The notes beneath the pieces are model-generated. The model made no database searches, was not told the origin of the DNA, and saw only the letters and a list, made by a program, of their open reading frames with translations. Below, one piece after another: positions 1-8,441 of a stretch of DNA of 32,287 nucleotides. The translations under genes were made by a program, and so were the position numbers. How positions within the stretch are numbered: position 1 is the first letter of the stretch; every line of letters begins with the position of its first letter. The stretch is from Candidatus Altimarinota bacterium (GTDB lineage Bacteria > Cyanobacteriota > Cyanobacteriia > Cyanobacteriales > Microcystaceae): assembly GCA_012031035.1 (NCBI GenBank), contig JAAUUT010000069.1, positions 1-32,287 on the forward strand, given 5' to 3'.

Positions 1-60
1 ATCTTAGCGCTTTCACTCGTTCCGCCGATCAGCCAAATTTTTTCTGGGTTCATTTGTGAA

Positions 61-165
61 TTGGGGATTAGGCATTGGTGACTGGATATGAGGGAAAAAT
101 TCATAAATTTTCTGCCTTGTCTCCCCTTGTCCCCCTTGTCTTTGGTCACTGGTCGCTGGTCGCTG
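61..165. repeat. composite intergenic repeat, copy F
   Basis: A run of GATTGGT/GACTGG-like heptamers is followed by a short AT-rich spacer and then CTTGTC units spaced about 9 bases apart. Similar modules occur near 2.3, 18.8, 19.3, 25.1, 25.3 and 26.0 kb. The last codons and stop of cobH lie inside this copy, next to further GGTCACTGGTCGCTGG-like units. Confidence 0.6.
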
Positions 166-784
166 AAAAATTCTCCCACGCTAATACTAATAAAGCATTT
201 AAAATTGCTGCTGCAACGGGCGACCCTCCTTTCCGTCCTTCTACCCAAATTTTAGGAACATCTAATCGTTTGAGCGCTTCTTTCGACTCTACTACGGAAA
301 CAAATCCTACTGGTGCGCCAATAATTAATCCTGGTTTAAGGTTTGACTGAGTAATACGATCGCATAATGCTAATAAGGCTGTAGGGGCATTGCCGATAAC
401 ATAAATTCCTTGGGGGTACTTATCAAAACATTGCAACATACCTGTTTGGGTGCGTGTTTTTCCGACATCTGCTACAGCAACTCGTTCTACAGCCGCGATC
501 GCAATATTGTTAAACGTTTTTGTTAACATAGTTGTTATACCTTGCTTGACCATGCCAACATCAGTCACGATCGGCACTTGCGCTCTCAAACAAGCAATTC
601 CAGAATCGATCGCGCCGGAACTAAATTTTAATAAGTTGAGATACTCAAAATCTGCGGTGGTGTGAATGACCCGACGGGCGATCGCATATTCCCAAGTCTT
701 CAAGCTATGATTGCCGATTTCTCGATCGATAATGGCAAAGCTTTCTTCAACAATAGGATGATTTAATCTTTCTCCTTGCCCCAT
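146..784 (-). CDS. cobH: precorrin-8X methylmutase (CobH/CbiC)
   Basis: This cytosolic enzyme of cobalamin synthesis moves a methyl group within precorrin-8X (from C11 to C12) to give hydrogenobyrinate. The 212-residue product matches the family length and opens with NHPIVEESFAIID. It contains RRVIHTTADFEY near residue 45, whose histidine is the expected catalytic base. FSSGAIDSG and TDVGMV follow, then a C-terminal glycine-rich stretch (IIGAPVGFVSVVESKE) typical of CobH. An in-frame ATG exists at 859, but the extra 25 residues do not look like the family, so the start is placed at 784. The last residues (NFSATSDQ) and the stop are encoded by an intergenic repeat. The gene is divergent from devC. 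No cobalamin riboswitch was recognised upstream. Family assignment is confident. Confidence 0.93.
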   Translation of the reverse strand: MGQGERLNHPIVEESFAIIDREIGNHSLKTWEYAIARRVIHTTADFEYLNLLKFSSGAIDSGIACLRAQVPIVTDVGMVKQGITTMLTKTFNNIAIAAVERVAVADVGKTRTQTGMLQCFDKYPQGIYVIGNAPTALLALCDRITQSNLKPGLIIGAPVGFVSVVESKEALKRLDVPKIWVEGRKGGSPVAAAILNALLVLAWENFSATSDQ

Positions 785-994
785 AATCCTTTCACCCTTA
801 AGAGTTGCCCTAAAAATTTGGCAACTTCTAGTTGACACTCTATTTAGTGTCCCACTCAACGTTACATAACTTAATTGTTTTGGAAATAATAATCATACGA
901 CCCTAAAAAATCCGTAATCTAGTCAGAACTGCCTGAAGCTTAACAATATAAGCCTTCAGCAAGCGCCCGACCTCATCGTTCACTTTTAATTGCT

Positions 995-2242
995 ATGGTA
1001 TCCATCGCTCGTAAAAACCTACTTGAAGACGTTCCTCGCTTCCTAGTCGCCCAGGCTGGCATCATGTTTGCTGTTACCCTGGTAACGCTTCAGACAGGCG
1101 TTCTCAATGGTTTTACCCGCTCTACAGTTCTGTTGATCGACCAGTCTAAAGCCGATGTTTGGCTAGCTAGCGATCGCATGGTTCATTTCGAGTATACAGA
1201 ACCGTTGACCGTTTCACAACTCAATGCAGCCAAACAAATGGAAGGGGTCGAACGAGCAGAAGCGATTAGTATTAATTCGTGGAGATGGTATCCTGCCGAT
1301 AGTCCTGAAAGTAGTCCCATGCGGATGATTGGCTTCGATCCTAACGGCCAATTATTCGTTCCTGGGAATATCGTTAAAGGAAACCTCAAAGAATTAAACA
1401 AGCCCTTCACCGTCATGGTAGACGAAAGTCGTCTAGAGGAATTACACGTAAATTCCGTCGGGCAACAAGGAAAAGTAGAAAGTCTACCGAGTCGCGTCGT
1501 AGGGATTACTCAAAACACGCAATCTTTAGTCGCAGCGCCGTTTGTCTTCACGTCTTTGGACAATGCAAATACTTATAGCGGTGCTGGATTCACATCAAGG
1601 GTTAATTGTCAAGTTGGAGCGGGCGGTCAGTTAAATTGTACGACAGTTTACGAAGAAAATTCTGCATCTGCTAAAGCAAATGTCCCACCCATCAAACCTT
1701 TGGGATTAACCGACCCCATCAGTTATGTATTAATTAAAGCCAAACCCGGTCAAGATATCGAAGCGCTCAAAAAACAGTTAACACAAACCATTCCGGGAAC
1801 AGTTGCTTATACAACTGCCGAAATGTCGCAAAAAACCGCAGCTTACTGGAAAATACGGACTGGCGTTGGCGTAATCTTAGGGATGGGCGCAGTGGTCGGT
1901 ATTATCGTTGGAATGGTAGTTGTCAGTCAAATTCTCTACGCTTCGGTATCCGAACACATCAAAGAGTTTGGCACGCTCAAAGCCATTGGTGCGTCTGATA
2001 AGGTATTGTACGGCGTGATTGTCGAGCAATCTATCTGGATGGCAGTTTTGGGTTATATTCCTGGAATGCTTATCTGTTTGGGCGTGAGTGCGGCGGTTGC
2101 AGGTCAGGGAATAATCATTTTGATTACGCCTGGGGCAGCAGTTGGCGTGTTTGGTATTATCGTTGGGATGTGCGTCGGTTCGGCGTTTCTCGCTATTCGC
2201 AAGGTTACTCGTATCGACCCCGCGATCGTTTTCAAAGCGTAG
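995..2242 (+). CDS. devC: DevC-like ABC exporter permease
   Basis: This is an inner-membrane permease of the FtsX/MacB fold, 415 residues. A first membrane segment lies at about 18-38, a large periplasmic domain at about 45-280, and three further segments at about 288-312, 340-365 and 372-397. The N-terminal pattern (ARKNLLEDVPRFLVAQAGI, then a tract ending STVLLIDQSKADVWL) is characteristic of the cyanobacterial DevC family. In heterocyst formers DevC works with DevB (membrane fusion) and DevA (ATPase) to export glycolipid through TolC. Neither partner is adjacent here, so the substrate is unknown. The product is somewhat longer than typical DevC (about 385 residues), and the periplasmic part holds a cysteine pair near 205 and 215 that could form a disulphide (inference). 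Confidence 0.85.
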   Translation: MVSIARKNLLEDVPRFLVAQAGIMFAVTLVTLQTGVLNGFTRSTVLLIDQSKADVWLASDRMVHFEYTEPLTVSQLNAAKQMEGVERAEAISINSWRWYPADSPESSPMRMIGFDPNGQLFVPGNIVKGNLKELNKPFTVMVDESRLEELHVNSVGQQGKVESLPSRVVGITQNTQSLVAAPFVFTSLDNANTYSGAGFTSRVNCQVGAGGQLNCTTVYEENSASAKANVPPIKPLGLTDPISYVLIKAKPGQDIEALKKQLTQTIPGTVAYTTAEMSQKTAAYWKIRTGVGVILGMGAVVGIIVGMVVVSQILYASVSEHIKEFGTLKAIGASDKVLYGVIVEQSIWMAVLGYIPGMLICLGVSAAVAGQGIIILITPGAAVGVFGIIVGMCVGSAFLAIRKVTRIDPAIVFKA

Positions 2243-2274
2243 TCTTCGGCAAACTCGATCCGAAAATGTAAAAA

Positions 2275-2450
2275 TAGGAGGGGATTGGTGACTGGCGGTT
2301 AGGGATTGGCGATTGGTGAAAAGTGATTGGGTTATTTCCTATTATCCCAGTATCCCTTCTCACCGATATCCTAGTATCCTAATCACTAGTGTCCCGATAT
2401 CCCAGTCACCATTATCCCGGTATCCCAACCACTTGTTTTTTTACGAATAA
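2275..2450. repeat. degenerate short tandem repeats, copy G
   Basis: The first half carries GATTGGTGACTGG-like heptamers as in the other composite repeats. The second half is a run of TATCCC(A/T)G units: at least eight TATCCC or near matches between 2340 and 2430, separated by ATCAC/GTCACC words. No coding potential is evident. It fills the devC-gloA gap. Confidence 0.6.
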
Positions 2451-2453
2451 ACC

Positions 2454-2882
2454 ATGCGAATCCTACATACCATGTTGCGTGTTGGCAACTTAAAAGAATC
2501 GCTGCAATTTTATTGCGATATTCTGGGAATGAAGCTGCTACGCCAAAAAGATTACCCAGGTGGAGAATTTACATTAGCGTTTGTCGGTTATGGCGACGAA
2601 TCAGACCATGCAGTTATCGAACTAACCCACAATTGGGGAGTCGATAAATATGACTTAGGGAATGCCTACGGTCATGTAGCGCTTGGTGTCGATGATATTT
2701 ACGGAACCTGCGAGAAAATCAAAGCTAGAGGCGGAAAAGTAACGCGGGAACCCGGCCCGATGAAACATGGTTCGACAGTCATTGCTTTTGTTGAAGATCC
2801 TGACGGGTATAAAATTGAGCTAATTCAGTTAGGGACTCAAGGTTCGACCCAAAGCCAAAAAAGTGTAGCAACAGCTATATGA
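2454..2882 (+). CDS. gloA: lactoylglutathione lyase (glyoxalase I)
   Basis: This enzyme converts the methylglyoxal-glutathione hemithioacetal to S-lactoylglutathione in the cytosol. The 142-residue product is the length of bacterial, Ni-type GlxI. Two beta-alpha-beta-beta-beta modules are visible. The expected metal ligands are His5 (MRILHTM), Glu near 56 (AVIELTHNWG), His near 74 (GHVALGVDD) and Glu near 122 (GYKIELIQLG). The glutathione-binding motifs (GMKLLRQKDYPGGEFTLAF; EDPDGYKIELIQ) are intact. It sits alone, downstream of devC and separated from it by a repeat block. The start is the ATG at 2454; no competing start is in range. Confidence 0.96.
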   Translation: MRILHTMLRVGNLKESLQFYCDILGMKLLRQKDYPGGEFTLAFVGYGDESDHAVIELTHNWGVDKYDLGNAYGHVALGVDDIYGTCEKIKARGGKVTREPGPMKHGSTVIAFVEDPDGYKIELIQLGTQGSTQSQKSVATAI

Positions 2883-2977
2883 GGTTAATAATTTTGTTCA
2901 TAACTCAAGAAATAGATTGAATAAACGATTAGTGAAAAGCTTGTGTTTCTTAGTTGCAAGAGAAACTAAACTGTTAG

Positions 2978-3289
2978 TTAGACGTGTAAGCGATCGCCAA
3001 GTAAATAACGAGTCGCAGTAACAAATTCAGCAAACGCCGATTCTGTCATCCATTGTTTGCTGTGGATGCGCAAAATCCACTCTAGATATTGTTTTCGGTC
3101 GGCGATCGCATCTAGATCGACATCGTAAGTAAGCACCTTACATCTGAGTACGCGATCGTCGCCCAGTATCTCCCAGTGCTGAAGATGCTCGAAAAATTTA
3201 GCGCGATCGTTTTTAACTTTTTCCCTGAGCTTGGCTATACTCAGAGTCTCATCGAATTCACATTCGGCGTGTTTCCAGATTCTCGTCAT
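2978..3289 (-). CDS. unknown protein, second gene of a two-gene operon
   Basis: 103 residues, not recognised. The sequence is mostly charged and helical, rich in Glu, Asp, Lys and Arg, with no signal peptide or membrane segment. Notable stretches are TLSIAKLREKVKNDRAKFFE, DDRVLRCKVLTYDVDLDAI and a C-terminal EFVTATRYLLGDRL. Its ATG overlaps the stop of the upstream 74-residue gene by 4 bases (3286-3289), which implies translational coupling and a shared task. A divergent XRE-type regulator lies at 3776, with a long inverted repeat between them. It could be a small regulatory, phage-derived or toxin-antitoxin-like unit, but nothing in the sequence proves a function. Confidence 0.6.
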   Translation of the reverse strand: MTRIWKHAECEFDETLSIAKLREKVKNDRAKFFEHLQHWEILGDDRVLRCKVLTYDVDLDAIADRKQYLEWILRIHSKQWMTESAFAEFVTATRYLLGDRLHV

Positions 3290-3510
3290 CTTGTTACCTC
3301 GGTTTTAGGAAGCAGACCTCGGACAAATTGCCGACCATAGGACGTAAATTCAAACGAGAAAGGACTTACTTGAGTCAATATGCCCCGTTTGACTAAGGCA
3401 TGGGCTACGCGAGTTTGTAGATATTGGCTTGGCGCGTGGCAGGTTTCCGATAGGGCATTTGCAACAGCCATTCTCAAACAAAATTTCTTTTGGGCAGGTG
3501 ACAGCTTCAT
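3286..3510 (-). CDS. unknown small protein, possible winged helix
   Basis: 74 residues, not recognised. The N-terminus (SPAQKKFCLRMAVANALSE) looks helical. The stretch QTRVAHALVKRGILTQ followed by SFEFTSYGRQFVRGLL has the helix-turn-helix-then-beta-hairpin look of a winged-helix DNA-binding domain (inference from pattern only). It is the first gene of a two-gene minus-strand unit, and its stop overlaps the next ATG by 4 bases. A 15-bp inverted repeat (3534-3587) lies just upstream of its start and could be an operator or leader hairpin. The start is the ATG at 3510. Confidence 0.6.
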   Translation of the reverse strand: MKLSPAQKKFCLRMAVANALSETCHAPSQYLQTRVAHALVKRGILTQVSPFSFEFTSYGRQFVRGLLPKTEVTR

Positions 3511-3533
3511 GTCGATAGTTTCTTTGAAATTTT

Positions 3534-3587
3534 GTTAAGCAATGGGAGAGAAATAATTATTTTTATTAATTGTCTCCATTGCTTAAC
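3534..3587. promoter_or_regulatory. long inverted repeat upstream of the unknown operon
   Basis: GTTAAGCAATGGGAGA (3534-3549) is matched by TCTCCATTGCTTAAC (3573-3587), a 15-bp stem with one bulged G around an AT-rich loop of about 23 bases. It lies 24 bases upstream of the 3510 start and between that gene and the divergent XRE regulator. It may be an operator or a leader hairpin; the sequence cannot decide which. Confidence 0.5.
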
Positions 3588-3775
3588 TAATTGTCTAGCA
3601 AGCTTTTCAAAAAAATCAGTAGGAAGATAGCAAAAATTAACTTGCATGAGTATGCCTGTTCTACTTTTGTTTTCTCCCTTTTAAACCAAGAATGTGTTTA
3701 GAGGTATCCTGTTGAACTAACTTCCCATTTGCGAAACGTTTCTTTTATCAGCCCATTGGGCTATCTTATTTCACA

Positions 3776-4033
3776 ATGGAAGTTGTTCAATTCAAACTTC
3801 GATCGTCAGAAAATGTGTTGAAGCAGATCAGGATAGCTTTAGGGATGACCCAAAAAGAATTTGCGATCGCGATTAAGATGGGAGAGCGGTCGATGACTCG
3901 GTATGAAAATGGATATCGAGAGCCTGTTTTTACCTTATCTCAAATCAAAGCGCTTCAATTGCAATTACGTAGGTTAGGGCTAGATTTCCAAGACTTACCG
4001 GATAACTGGAACATTGAAAAGGTCGATTCTTAG
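3776..4033 (+). CDS. XRE-family helix-turn-helix regulator
   Basis: 85 residues with one Cro/C1-type helix-turn-helix at about 16-70. Key stretches are LKQIRIALGMTQKEFAIAI (helices 1-2), MGERSMTRYENGYREP (recognition helix and loop) and ALQLQLRRLGLDFQDLP. The fold binds DNA as a dimer and usually autoregulates. It is divergent from the two unknown genes at 2978-3510, which suggests it controls them and/or itself. A strong bidirectional hairpin follows at 4104. It could be an antitoxin or a plain repressor; no toxin of a known family sits beside it. Confidence 0.85.
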   Translation: MEVVQFKLRSSENVLKQIRIALGMTQKEFAIAIKMGERSMTRYENGYREPVFTLSQIKALQLQLRRLGLDFQDLPDNWNIEKVDS

Positions 4034-4103
4034 TTCTATTAGCGGGAAGCGATCGCCAAAAATACTAGAAAACTACTAGAAACAGGCTCGCTTTAGACAA
4101 CAG

Positions 4104-4129
4104 AAAAGATCCCTGCAAGGGATCTTTTT
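4104..4129 (+). terminator. intrinsic terminator after the XRE gene
   Basis: AAAAGATCCCT, loop GCA, AGGGATCTTTT: a perfect 11-bp stem ending in a T run. It reads as a terminator on the plus strand and, through its A/T arms, could also act on the minus strand for tRNA-Asp. Confidence 0.8.
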
Positions 4130-4204
4130 ACTAGAGAAATACTAGAAAGTTTCTAGCTAGAATCTTAAAAGTCTGATTAAATAAAGAGTATCAAACTCCT
4201 AAAG

Positions 4205-4278
4205 CGGGACAGACGGGGCTCGAACCCGCAACTTCCGCCGTGACAGGGCGGTGCTCTAACCAATTGAACTACTGTCCC
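4205..4278 (-). tRNA. tRNA-Asp (GTC)
   Basis: On the minus strand 74 nt fold into a full cloverleaf: acceptor GGGACAG/CTGTCCC with discriminator G, D-arm with GTTCAATTGGTTAGAGC, anticodon stem CCGCC/GGCGG, loop CTGTCAC with anticodon GTC (Asp), and T-arm GCGGGTTCGAGCCCCG. CCA is not encoded. Confidence 0.97.
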
Positions 4279-4547
4279 ATTTGCGAGGCGAATATAATTA
4301 TAACGAGAAAGAGATAGGTTTGTCAAATATTTTTTTTTTGAGAGCCAATTGCGATCGCGATTCTTTCTAATTGGTCAAAGGGCATCGCAAAATGAAGGCG
4401 AACTCAGACTTAGAAGAGTAAATCGATCGCCCTGCGCGAAGAACGCAGAATTGAACAAGCTCCCGCCGCCAACAGACCAATTACAATCGGTATTAGTAAG
4501 CGACTTCATTATTTCTAACTTAACTTTCTAGAAATTATTAGGAAAAA

Positions 4548-5503
4548 TCAGGATTTCACATAACCCATTAACTCGTTGCCTTCCCATTCAAGCGTATCGC
4601 CTATTGCTTTGCCGTCATGATAGGCAGCTAAAAGCACTTCACTTGTTTTTCCCCACGCGATCGCGCCTGTCGAATCCAAGGCGATCGCGCCTAAGTCACG
4701 ATGGCGATCGCGCGATTCTTTCATCGATCGTTCCATTGCTTCGCCGAGCGATAATCCGTCGGTTACTCGTACTACAATCCGCGCCGCCAAACATTCATCG
4801 ATAATATCTTCGCCAATCCCGGTACAGCTTACCGCAGCATATTGGCTGGCATAATTTCCCGCAGGCATGGCAGAATCGCTAACGCGCCCAATTCTTTCCA
4901 ATCCCTTACCGCCTGTAGAAGTTCCAACGGCTAATCGTCCTTGGCGATCGAGGACGACTACCCCAATCGTTCCCTGTCGCGCTTCGCTAGAAGTAACTAA
5001 CGCTTGTTCGGCGACGACTCCTGCCATCTTTTTCCTAAAGTTATCTTCTCTTTCTTGAATCCATTCTTGCAAGCGCAGATCGGTAAGCGGATCGTAGATA
5101 GGAAGCTTAAGTTCTCGCAATAGTTCGGTCGAACCCAAATCGGAGAGAACGCGATCGAACTCTTTTGTAGTGCTTGAGCGAGTTGAATCGGATTTTTGAC
5201 GCGAGAAACGTTAATTACGCCACTAAAACGCTGTACCGAACCATCCATCAGAGACGCACTCATGCGGATTTGTCCGTCCGATTGCAAAACCGATCCGGTT
5301 CCTGCATTAAAACGGGGATTGTCTTCAAGTAGCTGGCAACCTTGTATTACCGCATCAGTTGCGCTCGTTCCTTGCAAGAGCGAGTCATAGATTTCTTTCA
5401 CAATAGAATGAAGAGACTGGCGGACGACTTCTAATCCTCCTTTGCCTTTAAGGGAACTGCCAGCGCCGCCATGAATGATGAGTTTAGGTTGCACCTCGGT
5501 CAT
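4548..5503 (-). pseudogene. iaaA: isoaspartyl peptidase/L-asparaginase, single-base frameshift
   Basis: An Ntn-hydrolase that cleaves isoaspartyl dipeptides and asparagine, normally autoprocessed into alpha and beta subunits. The N-terminal half (PKLIIHGGAGSSLKGKGG, NPRFNAGTGSVLQ, MDGS) runs in one frame from 5503 and the C-terminal half in another. The second half carries RQGTIGVVVLDRQGRLAVGT, whose Thr is the nucleophile, and SDSAMPAGNYA. The frames join at LAQALQK / FDRVLSDLGSTELL. Adding one A to the coding-strand run AAAA (5163-5166, T on plus) restores a 318-residue protein, the normal family length. No other damage is visible. Either a sequencing indel or a recent mutation fits; error is favoured because three other genes here show the same defect. 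Confidence 0.85.
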
Positions 5504-5733
5504 AATATTCTTAATAATTGCCTAACTCATCAGCTTAACAGGTATCTGTATCTAATTACTAGATTAGACGCGGATATTCTTAGCAGGTGTTGAATATTTG
5601 CTAATTCTTTTTCAAAATTGTTTTTTTGATGAATCTAAACAAAAGAAATATGACTCTAGAATGATGTTTTTAAGCATAACTTTTGATTAGCTGATTATTA
5701 AATACATAATTAGCAATTGGATAAAAAACTATC

Positions 5734-5976
5734 ATGCCTTACGATACTCTCGAACAATTACCTAATGATGTAAAAGAAAAACTTCCTCAAGGCGCTCAAC
5801 AAATTTTTATGGCTGCTTTTAATAGCGCTTCTTCGGATGGACTAAGCGAACAAGGTGCTATCCAAGTTGCTTGGAATTCTGTTAAAAATAGCTATGAAGA
5901 AGGAAAAGATGGCAAATGGCAACATAAACCAGATGCACGCTCTGGCAATATGACAGGAACTATGGGGGGAGGCTAA
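5734..5976 (+). CDS. chaB: ChaB family protein
   Basis: 80 residues matching the small ChaB family: MPYDTLEQLPNDVKEKLPQG, then QQIFMAAFNSA and GAIQVAWNSVKNSYEEGKDGKW. ChaB was named as a putative regulator of the ChaA cation antiporter in E. coli, but its molecular role is not settled. The C-terminal tail (GNMTGTMGGG) is glycine-rich and probably disordered. No chaA is adjacent. It is monocistronic, followed by a bidirectional terminator shared with the convergent psaL. Confidence 0.9.
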   Translation: MPYDTLEQLPNDVKEKLPQGAQQIFMAAFNSASSDGLSEQGAIQVAWNSVKNSYEEGKDGKWQHKPDARSGNMTGTMGGG

Positions 5977-6062
5977 GAGCAGTTTTCTTTTAATGAGGTA
6001 CATAACCGATCTGTACTTCATTGAGGTAACAACGGTTATAAAACGAGAAATTTATTAATTAA

Positions 6063-6091
6063 AAAAGGGTGAGCAAATGCTTCACCCTTTT
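6063..6091. terminator. bidirectional terminator between chaB and psaL
   Basis: AAAAGGGTGA and TCACCCTTTT form a 10-bp stem around GCAAATGCT. T-rich sequence follows on the plus strand and A-rich sequence precedes it, so it can terminate both convergent genes. Confidence 0.8.
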
Positions 6092-6111
6092 GTATTTTTA
6101 ATTATTAGCAA

Positions 6112-6648
6112 TTACAGTCCGACTATATTCAAGAAATTTCCGAACACATCGATATTTGACAAAATAGCATAAGCTAAGATTGCGCCTCCTACACCCCCAA
6201 TGAAAAAGCCACTCGCATACTCGTTCCAGCCTTCAGAATCGGCTAAAGCTTTGGGAGGATTGGGAGTTGTAATGGTTACTGTCGGTGCGGGAGGATTGCT
6301 TCCTGCATAAAGCGAAATAGCTAGCGTGGAAATTAAGATCAGGCTGACAGTAGACAGCAATGCGATTAAAGAACCATATTCATTAAAACGCATGGGATTA
6401 AATTCAAAGAAAGGCCCGACTAACCAGTAACCATGAGCCAATCCTACTTCCAAGCCTCGACGCAGTGGGGTTAAACCAGGACGATAAGCAGGCAAGTTGT
6501 TAATAAAGGTTTTGACTAGAGGAGAAGAATTAATTGGCGTGGCTAGATTGCCATTGTAGGGACTGTCTGCGGCAAAGACTACCTCGCGATTTCTAGGATC
6601 TCTGGGATTGCTGTTCGATCGCTCGATTTTGTCAACAAATGTAGTCAT
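6112..6648 (-). CDS. psaL: photosystem I subunit XI (PsaL)
   Basis: PsaL is the thylakoid membrane subunit through which photosystem I monomers associate. It has 178 residues, starting at MTTFVDKI; an ATG 21 bases upstream is less like the family. Recognisable stretches are DPRNREVVFAADSP, TPINSSPLVKTFINNLPAYR, RRGLEVGLAHGYWLVGPF and three hydrophobic segments (about 65-85, 92-114, 144-166). The loop between the second and third segments is proline-rich, with NPPAP at 118-122 and PNPP at 129-132. This combination has been linked to tetrameric rather than trimeric PSI. The gene stands alone: no psaI, psaF or psaJ is adjacent. Its terminator is shared with chaB. Confidence 0.97.
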   Translation of the reverse strand: MTTFVDKIERSNSNPRDPRNREVVFAADSPYNGNLATPINSSPLVKTFINNLPAYRPGLTPLRRGLEVGLAHGYWLVGPFFEFNPMRFNEYGSLIALLSTVSLILISTLAISLYAGSNPPAPTVTITTPNPPKALADSEGWNEYASGFFIGGVGGAILAYAILSNIDVFGNFLNIVGL

Positions 6649-6967
6649 AAATTTATTGCTCTTAAACAAGGATGTGCAGGTATCTTATGAAGATTTCCCC
6701 AACAATTCGTCGTCCTTAAGCAACAGGATTGAGCGATCGCAACTCGACTAAAAGGCTGATTTCTTATAGGCATCGGGAGATCGGCGATTGGCAATCTTGT
6801 AGCAACCTCCACAATTCTCAATCACTTGTTGTTCGTATCAACACAGCACAACCTTAGTATTTACGTCCTGTACCGAAAGGTAGACAATGATAAGATCGAT
6901 CGAAACTTTAAGCTCCTTGACAGTCTGCGTTACCACAAACAATTCGTTTTAGTTGAATCAAAAACAG

Positions 6968-7999
6968 ATGACGCAATCTTTAAACCAAGTCGCTCGCATC
7001 CAAGAATGGGAATATCGTCGTAACGAAGCCAATCGCTACTACAAGCAAGGGCTTTTCCAAGAATACCTCAATCTTGCTACTGAAAATTTGCGTTTAGCCA
7101 GAGCTATTAGCGATCGCGCTAGAGAAGGTTATACGCTCAACGATATCGGTTTAGCTTATCTCGGTTGTTGGCAACTTCAGAAGGCGCTAGCTTCTTTTGT
7201 TGAGGCACTCGCTGCCGCTAGAGAACTCGGCAATCATCAAGCCCAAGCGATCGCACTGAGTAACTTAGGCTCCACTCACAGCCGTTTGGGGCAGTTTTCG
7301 CAAGCCCTTAAGTATTTCAACGAATCCGTGTCGCTTTTTCAGCAATTGCAGAATCATCAAGGGGAAGTGTCTGCGCTCAATGATGTGGCATTGATTTACA
7401 CTAAGTTAGGAGAGCCGAAACGATCGCTTATTCTGCAAGATCAAATTCTGGGGATGCGTCGCTTGCTGGGGGATTATTCCGGCGAGGCAACTACGCTCAA
7501 TGGCATAGGGTTTGCTTATAGTAACCTGAAAAAGTTCGAGCAAGCGTTAGAGTATTTCCAAGAAGCTTTGAGCATTCAACGAGCTACTAAAAATTTGATT
7601 GGAGAAGCGACTACCTTAAATAATATTGCCTCTACTTACAGCGATCTCGGACAACCGAAACAAGCACTGTTACTTTATCATCAAGTGCTATTAACCCGTC
7701 AAGAACTCGGCGATCGCGCTGGAGAAGCCGTCACGCTTCACAACATCGGGTTTGCTTACAGTCTTTTGACTAACTCTAGGAAAGCTATACAGTTCTACAG
7801 AAGCGCGATCGCTCTCTATCGAGAACTTGAAGACTGCATTGGAGAAGTCACCACCTTACTCAATATGGGCAACTTATATACGACAACTCGACGAAAAAGA
7901 TTGGCACTACTGTGCTATTGGGATGCTCAAAAATTAGTTGCACAAGTGGAAAATCCATTTCTTACCGATAAGGTAAAACAATGTATCGAGTCTCTCTAA
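6968..7999 (+). CDS. tetratricopeptide repeat protein
   Basis: 343 residues made almost wholly of 40-residue TPR units, about seven in a row from residue 35 to 315. The recurring core is GEATTLNNIASTYSDLGQ.KQAL.YFQEAL....EL.D, the LGN/rapsyn-like type common in cyanobacteria. No catalytic, membrane or signal sequence is visible, so it is a cytosolic protein-interaction scaffold of unknown partner. The ATG at 6968 is preferred; an in-frame TTG lies 15 bases earlier. The non-coding stretch with DnaA-box-like sites begins right after its stop. Confidence 0.85.
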   Translation: MTQSLNQVARIQEWEYRRNEANRYYKQGLFQEYLNLATENLRLARAISDRAREGYTLNDIGLAYLGCWQLQKALASFVEALAAARELGNHQAQAIALSNLGSTHSRLGQFSQALKYFNESVSLFQQLQNHQGEVSALNDVALIYTKLGEPKRSLILQDQILGMRRLLGDYSGEATTLNGIGFAYSNLKKFEQALEYFQEALSIQRATKNLIGEATTLNNIASTYSDLGQPKQALLLYHQVLLTRQELGDRAGEAVTLHNIGFAYSLLTNSRKAIQFYRSAIALYRELEDCIGEVTTLLNMGNLYTTTRRKRLALLCYWDAQKLVAQVENPFLTDKVKQCIESL

Positions 8000-8071
8000 G
8001 AAGAATTTGTAACAAAATCGCCCCTCTTGTGTAGCTTGTTAAAAATTTGCAATTCTTATTTTTCTTGAGTC

Positions 8072-8145
8072 TTTTCCCCAACAAATTCCCCACTATTTCC
8101 ACAGAGATTTTTGGTTTTTCCACAGTTTACCCCAAGTTTTCCACA
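8072..8145 (+). other. cluster of four DnaA-box-like sites
   Basis: Four same-orientation nonamers occur at 8072 (TTTTCCCCA), 8095 (ATTTCCACA), 8116 and 8137 (both TTTTCCACA, the form reported for cyanobacterial DnaA boxes). Start-to-start spacings are 23, 21 and 21 bases, about two helical turns, so all face the same side of the helix. An AT-rich stretch with an imperfect inverted repeat (8255-8266 with 8289-8301) follows. The whole 8000-8441 gap has no convincing gene. This may be a replication origin or a DnaA-controlled site; the four boxes alone do not prove either. Confidence 0.55.
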
Positions 8146-8441
8146 GGCTTCGATGGCATAATCAAGGGTTAGCGGGTAGGCGGGGAATTTGCGCTCGTTA
8201 TTTGGCTAAACTTGAAATACTGAGTTATTGTAAAGAAATGTAAAAAAAATAGAGCGAAACCTTTATTCTTTCGTAAAGCTTGATTTTTATAAAAAGTTTC
8301 GTAATGTTTTTTAGCATTGACAACCTCACCCCATCTGAGTAAAAAATAGTGCCTACACCCATAAATTTATTTGAGGCTAGCTTGATTTTGAGAAAACTAA
8401 AAAGTTAGCCAGCATTTTTACGATTTGTCTTTGAGGTACCT

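Noticed and set aside
785..994. Cobalamin riboswitch upstream of cobH
   Set aside because: I looked for the conserved B12-box words and saw none; the gap is short and AT-rich.
4349..4531. Small open frame between tRNA-Asp and the asparaginase gene
   Set aside because: The translation has no protein-like character and no ribosome-binding site; treated as chance.
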